Source: a virus. Taken from it: 22,649 bases of DNA. Both the position numbers and the translations under genes were made by a program. Below are positions 19,657 through 22,649 of the stretch, in pieces (within the stretch, counting starts at the first letter, position 1; the number at the start of each line of letters is the position of its first letter). The notes under the pieces were generated by a model that saw only the letters and a list, made by a program, of their open reading frames with translations, searched no databases and had not been told where the DNA came from. The stretch covers positions 1 through 22,649 of the IMG/VR virus record IMGVR_UViG_3300032144_000043. One strand, 5' to 3'.

Positions 19657-19916
19657 CCCGCGCCGACCATCTCCGCGCCGCGCTCGTCTCCCTCCACCGG
19701 GCAGAACACCTGCGGCTCGGGCCGAACCGCGACGACTATCTCGGCCAGGCCGCCAACCATCTCCGCGATGCCGGCCTGCCCGACCTCGCCGAGCGGTGCG
19801 AGGAGGAGACGGGGTTCGGAGGCCCCGGCGAGGACGTGATCGCGGCTGAATTCGCTGCACGCTCGCCGGACAGGGCGATGCGAGAGGCGATGCAGCAGAC
19901 GGAGCAGACCCGATGA
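19653..19916 (+). CDS. Hypothetical helical phage protein
   Basis: An 87-aa protein: MTRADHLRAALVSLHRAEHL, then YLGQAANHLRDAGLPDLAER, and an acidic C-terminus. It looks like two helix pairs and has no recognised family. Linked by ATGA overlaps to both neighbours; the frame extends upstream to 19596 only as shadow. Confidence 0.6.
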   Translation: MTRADHLRAALVSLHRAEHLRLGPNRDDYLGQAANHLRDAGLPDLAERCEEETGFGGPGEDVIAAEFAARSPDRAMREAMQQTEQTR

Positions 19917-20161
19917 CCGAGGAGCAGCGAGCCGCCATCCGCGAGGCTGTGCAGTTGGTGCTGCATGACTGGCTGCAATCGGGCGGGAGTTTGCCCGAGG
20001 GTGCCGACGCCGCGATCACCGCGCACCTGGCCGCGCTGGAGGCGGCCGGACTCGTGGTCGTGCCGATCGAGCCGACCGACGAAATGCTGGAGGCCGGAAA
20101 TGACGTTCTACTCGCCAATCGCCCGGTCTACCGCGCCCTTGTCGCCGCGAGGCCCCGATGA
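19913..20161 (+). CDS. Small phage protein, unknown function
   Basis: An 82-aa protein with the segment LVVVPIEPTDEMLEAGNDVL, which I recognise as common in short phage proteins of unknown role, often near replication or recombination genes. The N-terminus is a helix (MTEEQRAAIREAVQLVLHDW). Confidence 0.6.
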   Translation: MTEEQRAAIREAVQLVLHDWLQSGGSLPEGADAAITAHLAALEAAGLVVVPIEPTDEMLEAGNDVLLANRPVYRALVAARPR

Positions 20162-20385
20162 CCTGCCGCGACTGCCGCTGGCTCAATGTCCCGCTGGATA
20201 GCGCGGGGCGTCGGCGCCCGAACCGCATCAAAACTTATAACTGCATGGTTGAGGTTCCTCGGCCTCCCCTGCCGGCGTCGATCGTCACGTTCTACAACTT
20301 CCGATGGCCGCCCGAGCGCTATCGCGTGTCCCCCGAGGACGGCGCCGGATGCCCGCTGCACGAACCGATCGCGAGGCCCCGATGA
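20158..20385 (+). CDS. Small phage protein with Cys motif
   Basis: A 75-aa protein: MTCRDCRWLNVPLDSAGRRR, then NCMVEVPRPPLPASI and a late Cys (GAGCPLHEP). The CxxC...C...C pattern suggests one metal site; similar short proteins occur in many prophages. ATGA overlaps on both sides. Confidence 0.6.
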   Translation: MTCRDCRWLNVPLDSAGRRRPNRIKTYNCMVEVPRPPLPASIVTFYNFRWPPERYRVSPEDGAGCPLHEPIARPR

Positions 20386-20591
20386 TCGACGACAAATGGC
20401 TGTATGTCTCGCTGCTGGCGTTCTTTTGGGTTGGCTTCGGTTTCGGATGGGCGCTGCTTCAGGACGCCGCATTTGACCGTATGGGGGTGTCCATGTCGAG
20501 TCGGGTTTTGGCCTTCGTGATAGCTACCCTGTTCGGCCCGTTGTACATCGCAGTTGATCTCATCGGTGACTTCTGGAGGGATCGCCGATGA
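20382..20591 (+). CDS. Two-helix membrane protein
   Basis: A 69-aa protein with two hydrophobic segments, LYVSLLAFFWVGFGFGWALL and SRVLAFVIATLFGPLYIAVD, and a charged tail FWRDRR. It resembles generic small inner-membrane proteins. ATG 20382 is set by the ATGA overlap; the upstream frame to 20304 is shadow. Confidence 0.65.
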   Translation: MIDDKWLYVSLLAFFWVGFGFGWALLQDAAFDRMGVSMSSRVLAFVIATLFGPLYIAVDLIGDFWRDRR

Positions 20592-21025
20592 CCGACTGCA
20601 CCGCCCTCGTCGCGCGTCTGGAGGCGGCGACCGGCCCCGATCCTCACCTTGACGCGGAGATCGAGGCAGCCATTAAGGGCGCCCTTATCCCGTCTCATCG
20701 TTGCCGGTATGACGTGGGATTTCCCGGCGCCGTGCGTACCGAGGATCGGCCGGGCACGCCGTGGTACTCAGCCCCATCGTATACCGGGTCGGTGGACGCC
20801 GCGCTTACGCTGGTGCCGGACGGCCACCGCTGGCTTCTCGACAAGCGCCCCTCCGCCTATTTCCGCAGGGACGGCTATCGCGCTGAGGTCTACCGCGAGG
20901 CGCACTACTACCGCAGCGATCGGTCTGACGTGCCGATGCATTGGGGGCCAACCCCAGCACTCGCCCTGTGCCTCGCCGCGCTTCGCGCCCGTCAATCCCG
21001 AGAGGAGGAACGCGATGCCGGATGA
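20588..21025 (+). CDS. Conserved phage protein of unknown function
   Basis: A 145-aa protein of a common phage type: LVARLEAATGPDPHLDAEIE at the start, YTGSVDAALTLVPDGHRWLL in the middle, and TPALALCLAALRARQ at the C-terminus. The pattern of LD, YTxSVDAALxLVP and an Ala-rich final helix occurs widely in prophages without known function. ATGA overlap with the preceding gene. Confidence 0.75.
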   Translation: MTDCTALVARLEAATGPDPHLDAEIEAAIKGALIPSHRCRYDVGFPGAVRTEDRPGTPWYSAPSYTGSVDAALTLVPDGHRWLLDKRPSAYFRRDGYRAEVYREAHYYRSDRSDVPMHWGPTPALALCLAALRARQSREEERDAG

Positions 21026-21509
21026 CACGCCGCGCCAGGGCGGCGAGACCGCACCCGAGAGTGACGCCGATTGTTTACAGCGGGCGCGCGACATCTGCGA
21101 GCCGCTGCTCTATCAGCGACCGTGTACGGACTCTGACATCGAGAACCCCGGCTTGCTGCTCTGGCGCCGCGACTATGACAGGCTATGCGAGCGCATCAGC
21201 GCCGCTCTCATCCGCGAGGTCGAGCGCCGGCGAGAGGCGGAGGAAAAAGTTTGCCTGAATAAGAAGATCGCCGCTGGTTTTAGGCGCCGCGCCGAGAAGG
21301 CGGAGGCCGATCGTCATACCCTTCTAGTTCAGGATCACAAACATATGATCTTTCGTCTGCGCTATCAGTTTGCACGGGCGCTTTTCCTATTTGCCCTTCA
21401 CGTAATCATGCCTCCAAGCCGCTGCCGACAAGAACTTTCCGCACTGCTTTGGACGTGGAACTTGAAGGTTAAGGCGACTCTGGCTGCGCGTCGTGGAGCG
21501 CCGACATGA
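21015..21509 (+). CDS. Hypothetical protein with central coiled coil
   Basis: A 164-aa protein: polar start MPDDTPRQGGETAPESDADC, a helical middle (DRLCERISAALIREVERRRE), and a basic, hydrophobic C-terminal part (FRLRYQFARALFLFALHVIM) that could be a membrane-associated helix. The ATG has GAGGAGGAA upstream, one of the clearest SD sequences in the cluster. It overlaps the previous gene by 11 bases. The second half is less GC-rich than its neighbours. Confidence 0.6.
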   Translation: MPDDTPRQGGETAPESDADCLQRARDICEPLLYQRPCTDSDIENPGLLLWRRDYDRLCERISAALIREVERRREAEEKVCLNKKIAAGFRRRAEKAEADRHTLLVQDHKHMIFRLRYQFARALFLFALHVIMPPSRCRQELSALLWTWNLKVKATLAARRGAPT

Positions 21510-21571
21510 CCCGCGCGGGCACCGGGGGAGAGCGGGGCGATCCGCTCGACACCCCGGAGCCAGGGAAATGA
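21506..21571 (+). CDS. 21-aa small reading frame
   Basis: MTRAGTGGERGDPLDTPEPG plus one residue. The only support is four-base overlaps with the genes on both sides. It could serve as a coupling leader for the excisionase-like gene. Confidence 0.3.
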   Translation: MTRAGTGGERGDPLDTPEPGK

Positions 21572-21849
21572 CCGAGCGGCGCCAGATGGTGCCGGCCAAG
21601 ATCGTCGCAGGTGAGTGCGGCGTTACGGCGCGCTGCGTCCTGCGTTGGGCGCGCGGCGGCAAGATCGATGGCGCTTACAAGCTCAATGGCGCTTGGCGCT
21701 TCGATCTGGCTAAGGTGCGCCGCTGGAAAGCGCAGCGGGAGGGCCAATGTCCGTCTACCGCCGGGGCAAGACCTATTGGGTTAGGTTTCAATTTGCCAGC
21801 CAGGAATACCGGCGATCGGCTCGAACATCTTCTCGGGCTGAAGCCCTAG
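21568..21849 (+). CDS. Excisionase-like HTH protein
   Basis: A 93-aa protein whose first 60 residues form a MerR/excisionase-type winged HTH: MVPAKIVAGECGVTARCVLR, then GGKIDGAYKLNGAWRFDLAK and VRRWKAQREGQ. It precedes and overlaps the integrase gene by 103 bases, the usual position of an excisionase. The C-terminal 33 residues are encoded entirely inside the integrase gene and are probably dispensable. Confidence 0.7.
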   Translation: MTERRQMVPAKIVAGECGVTARCVLRWARGGKIDGAYKLNGAWRFDLAKVRRWKAQREGQCPSTAGARPIGLGFNLPARNTGDRLEHLLGLKP

Positions 21850-22649
21850 CCTATGAGCGTGACCTGCGCGAGCAGCTCGGGCGCATCGCGCGCGGCGGTC
21901 GGGTGCGGCGGACCTATCGCGAGGCGATGGAACGGTTTCTCGTCGAGCACTGCGCGACGCTGAAACCCGGCGCTCGCGCCCGCTACATCAGCAGCGCCAA
22001 GGCCCTGCATCCGCAATTCAAAGACCTGTACCTCGACGAGATTGGCCGGGCGCAAATCGCCGAATTCATCTCCGCTCGGCGAGGGGAGGGGGTCACGACA
22101 GCAACGATCCGCCGCGACCTCGCATGCCTGTCATCGATGCTGGGCCGCGCCGGCGAATGGGATTGGATCGACAGCAACCCGGTGCGCGCGTTCTCTAAGC
22201 GCGGGCTGCGCGAGGCCGCGCCGCGCATCCGCTTCCTGACCCGTGACGAGTTCGCGGGCCTCCACGCCGCTGCCGCGCCGCACTTGCAACCTATGCTCCG
22301 CGTCGCGGTCGAGACAGGGATGCGATCCGAGGAACTGATGTCCCTCCGCTGGCCACAGGTGGACCTCGCTCGGCGCGAGATAACGTTGACCGAGACCAAG
22401 ACCGGCGCGCCGCGCGTCATTCCGATACCCGGCACAATAGTCGGCACACTATCCGGGCTGCCCAGGCACATCCGCTCGACATGGGTATTCTGGCACGGCG
22501 ACGGCGAGCGCTACACGACCGTCAAGACGGGCTTCATGGCTGCCTGCCGGCGTGCAGGAATCAAGGATTTCCGCTTTCACGACCTGCGCCACACCTTCGC
22601 GTCATGGGCCGTGCAAGGCGGCATGTATTTGTACCGGCTGAGTCGGCTC
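21747..22649 (+). CDS. int: Tyrosine recombinase (phage integrase), C-terminus cut by window
   Basis: 301 codons from ATG 21747 (SD GGGAGGG) with no stop before the window end. The N-terminal arm and core-binding region are visible (MSVYRRGKTYWVRFQF; YREAMERFLVEHCATLKPGA). The catalytic domain shows LRVAVETGMRSEELMSLRWP (first catalytic Arg), then DFRFHDLRHTFASWAVQGG (HxLRH box). The final Tyr lies beyond the window. The C-terminal sequence after VQGG (MYLYRLSRL) is slightly unlike the usual xLxxLQxLLGH. It marks the right end of the prophage; the attachment site should lie just outside. Confidence 0.93.
   Translation, partial: MSVYRRGKTYWVRFQFASQEYRRSARTSSRAEALAYERDLREQLGRIARGGRVRRTYREAMERFLVEHCATLKPGARARYISSAKALHPQFKDLYLDEIGRAQIAEFISARRGEGVTTATIRRDLACLSSMLGRAGEWDWIDSNPVRAFSKRGLREAAPRIRFLTRDEFAGLHAAAAPHLQPMLRVAVETGMRSEELMSLRWPQVDLARREITLTETKTGAPRVIPIPGTIVGTLSGLPRHIRSTWVFWHGDGERYTTVKTGFMAACRRAGIKDFRFHDLRHTFASWAVQGGMYLYRLSRL

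Overview
The window holds most of a temperate tailed phage (prophage) in a high-GC bacterium, most likely an alphaproteobacterium. Two GcrA-type helix-turn-helix proteins, a DUF6456-like protein and the overall gene style point that way; this is inference from protein flavour, and I cannot name the genus. The host junctions are not visible, because the integrase runs off the right edge and the structural genes run off the left edge.

Layout. Positions 1-7163 (minus strand) are the packaging and head module in lambda-like order: small terminase, large terminase (gpA type), gpW-like joiner, lambda-family portal, prohead protease, Mu gpT-like major capsid protein, DUF2190 protein, a head-tail joining candidate and a truncated next gene. 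Positions 7164-7462 are non-coding, with a GTTAAC palindrome cluster (possible packaging or operator site) and a leftward terminator. Positions 7463-10253 are the most unusual part: a 408-aa miniature Cas12/TnpB-like protein, a translationally coupled 78-aa protein, a leader with a 13-bp hairpin, and a CRISPR array of nine 36-nt-class repeats that runs directly into a DUF6456-like gene. No cas1 or cas2 is present. By eye, two of the three RuvC catalytic acids of the effector are missing, so it is probably an RNA-guided DNA binder rather than a cutter. It sits at the end of the phage replication operon.

Positions 10240-17816 (minus strand) are the early/replication operon, apparently started by a strong promoter at 17823-17851 and tied together by 1-4-nt stop/start overlaps. 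It contains a Cro-like regulator, small membrane, zinc-finger and GcrA-like proteins, a VRR-NUC nuclease, a DNA methyltransferase, a stand-alone DnaA domain IV protein, a DUF1376 replication protein carrying a tandem 7-bp iteron (candidate origin), and a helicase-loader-like protein. A CI-like repressor (17910-18245, plus strand) is flanked on both sides by dyads built from CTGAA/TTCAG half-sites. These overlap the leftward promoter (cro side) and the rightward promoter at 18275-18303. Positions 18384-22649 (plus strand) hold about fourteen very small coupled genes, then an excisionase-like gene and the partial tyrosine integrase.

How it fits together (inference): the CI-like repressor silences both divergent operons in the lysogen. 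On induction or infection the left operon makes replication proteins and, at its end, the Cas12-like effector. The array could guide that effector against competing phages or plasmids, or regulate a host or phage gene.
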